A stretch of DNA of 42,284 nt, from NCBI GenBank assembly GCA_900552585.1, contig USAB01000006.1, positions 1 through 42,284 of the forward strand. The letters run 5' to 3'. Made by a program: the position numbers and the translations under genes. The stretch is from an uncultured Coriobacteriaceae bacterium. Lineage in GTDB: Bacteria > Actinomycetota > Coriobacteriia > Coriobacteriales > Eggerthellaceae. This document shows, one piece after another, positions 42,241 to 42,284 of the stretch. Each line of letters opens with the position of its first letter. The first letter of the stretch is position 1. The notes under the pieces were generated by a model that worked only from the letters and a program-made list of their open reading frames with translations, had not been told where the DNA came from and did not search any database.

Positions 42241-42284
42241 CTACTCTTCCGAGCCTTCGTGGGCAGCGGACTGCTCTTCCGCAG
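42241..42284 (-). CDS. C-terminal end of an unidentified gene (partial)
   Basis: The minus strand ends with an open frame AEEQSAAHEGSEE and a TAG at 42241-42243, 29 bp before the shared terminator. An acidic tail like this occurs in many proteins, so the gene cannot be named from 13 residues. Its reality is supported only by the stop-terminator spacing. Confidence 0.5.
   Translation of the reverse strand, partial: AEEQSAAHEGSEE

Noticed and set aside
1..42284. CRISPR arrays or insertion sequences
   Set aside because: No regularly spaced repeats and no transposase-like frames were seen in the window.

Overview
The window is a high-GC, gene-dense bacterial chromosome segment. GC-rich third codon positions, GTG/TTG starts, encoded tRNA CCA ends and the content (LCP ligases, TagGH transporter, many LicD proteins, a CoA-transferase) suggest a Gram-positive anaerobe, most likely Actinomycetota, class Coriobacteriia. 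That placement is inference; no marker gene here settles it.

Left flank (1-8.1 kb): a tight minus-strand housekeeping operon (ABC-F ATPase, tRNA methyltransferase TrmL, M50 protease, TrpS, ScpA), then a gamma- and a beta-class carbonic anhydrase either side of a CAU tRNA (probably tRNA-Ile2), then an acetyl-CoA hydrolase/transferase. Right flank (41.1-42.3 kb): tRNA-Asn, a sirtuin and the last codons of an unidentified gene.

The 33 kb between them (8.3-40.9 kb) is one cell-surface glycopolymer locus of teichoic-acid type. It holds three short GT2 glycosyltransferases, two LytR-CpsA-Psr (LCP) ligases (one a predicted lipoprotein), an L,D-transpeptidase with wall-binding-like repeats, five LicD-family proteins, a very long TarS-like glycosyltransferase, a membrane acyltransferase, a TagG/TagH exporter, TagD (CDP-glycerol) and a phosphohexomutase.

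The most interesting part is 30.6-37.1 kb. A GatZ/KbaZ homologue and a GatD-type galactitol-1-phosphate dehydrogenase sit directly beside an IspD/TarI-type cytidylyltransferase and a CDP-polyol polymerase fused to LicD, with no galactitol PTS or GatY nearby. The simplest reading is a biosynthetic route fructose-6-P -> tagatose-6-P -> galactitol-1-P -> CDP-galactitol feeding a hexitol-phosphate teichoic acid, next to a CDP-glycerol route through TagD. In this sequence the cytidylyltransferase is frameshifted; removing 31 bp lying between two GCCG repeats restores a canonical IspD motif.

A second theme is LicD domain expansion: five catalytic-looking LicD domains plus three degenerate ones, the latter always in the same polypeptide as an intact domain. 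Proposed order of work: PGM and the CDP-polyol enzymes make precursors, GT2/TagF/LicD enzymes build and decorate the chain, TagGH exports it, LCP proteins attach it to peptidoglycan, and the acyltransferase and TarS-like enzyme modify it.
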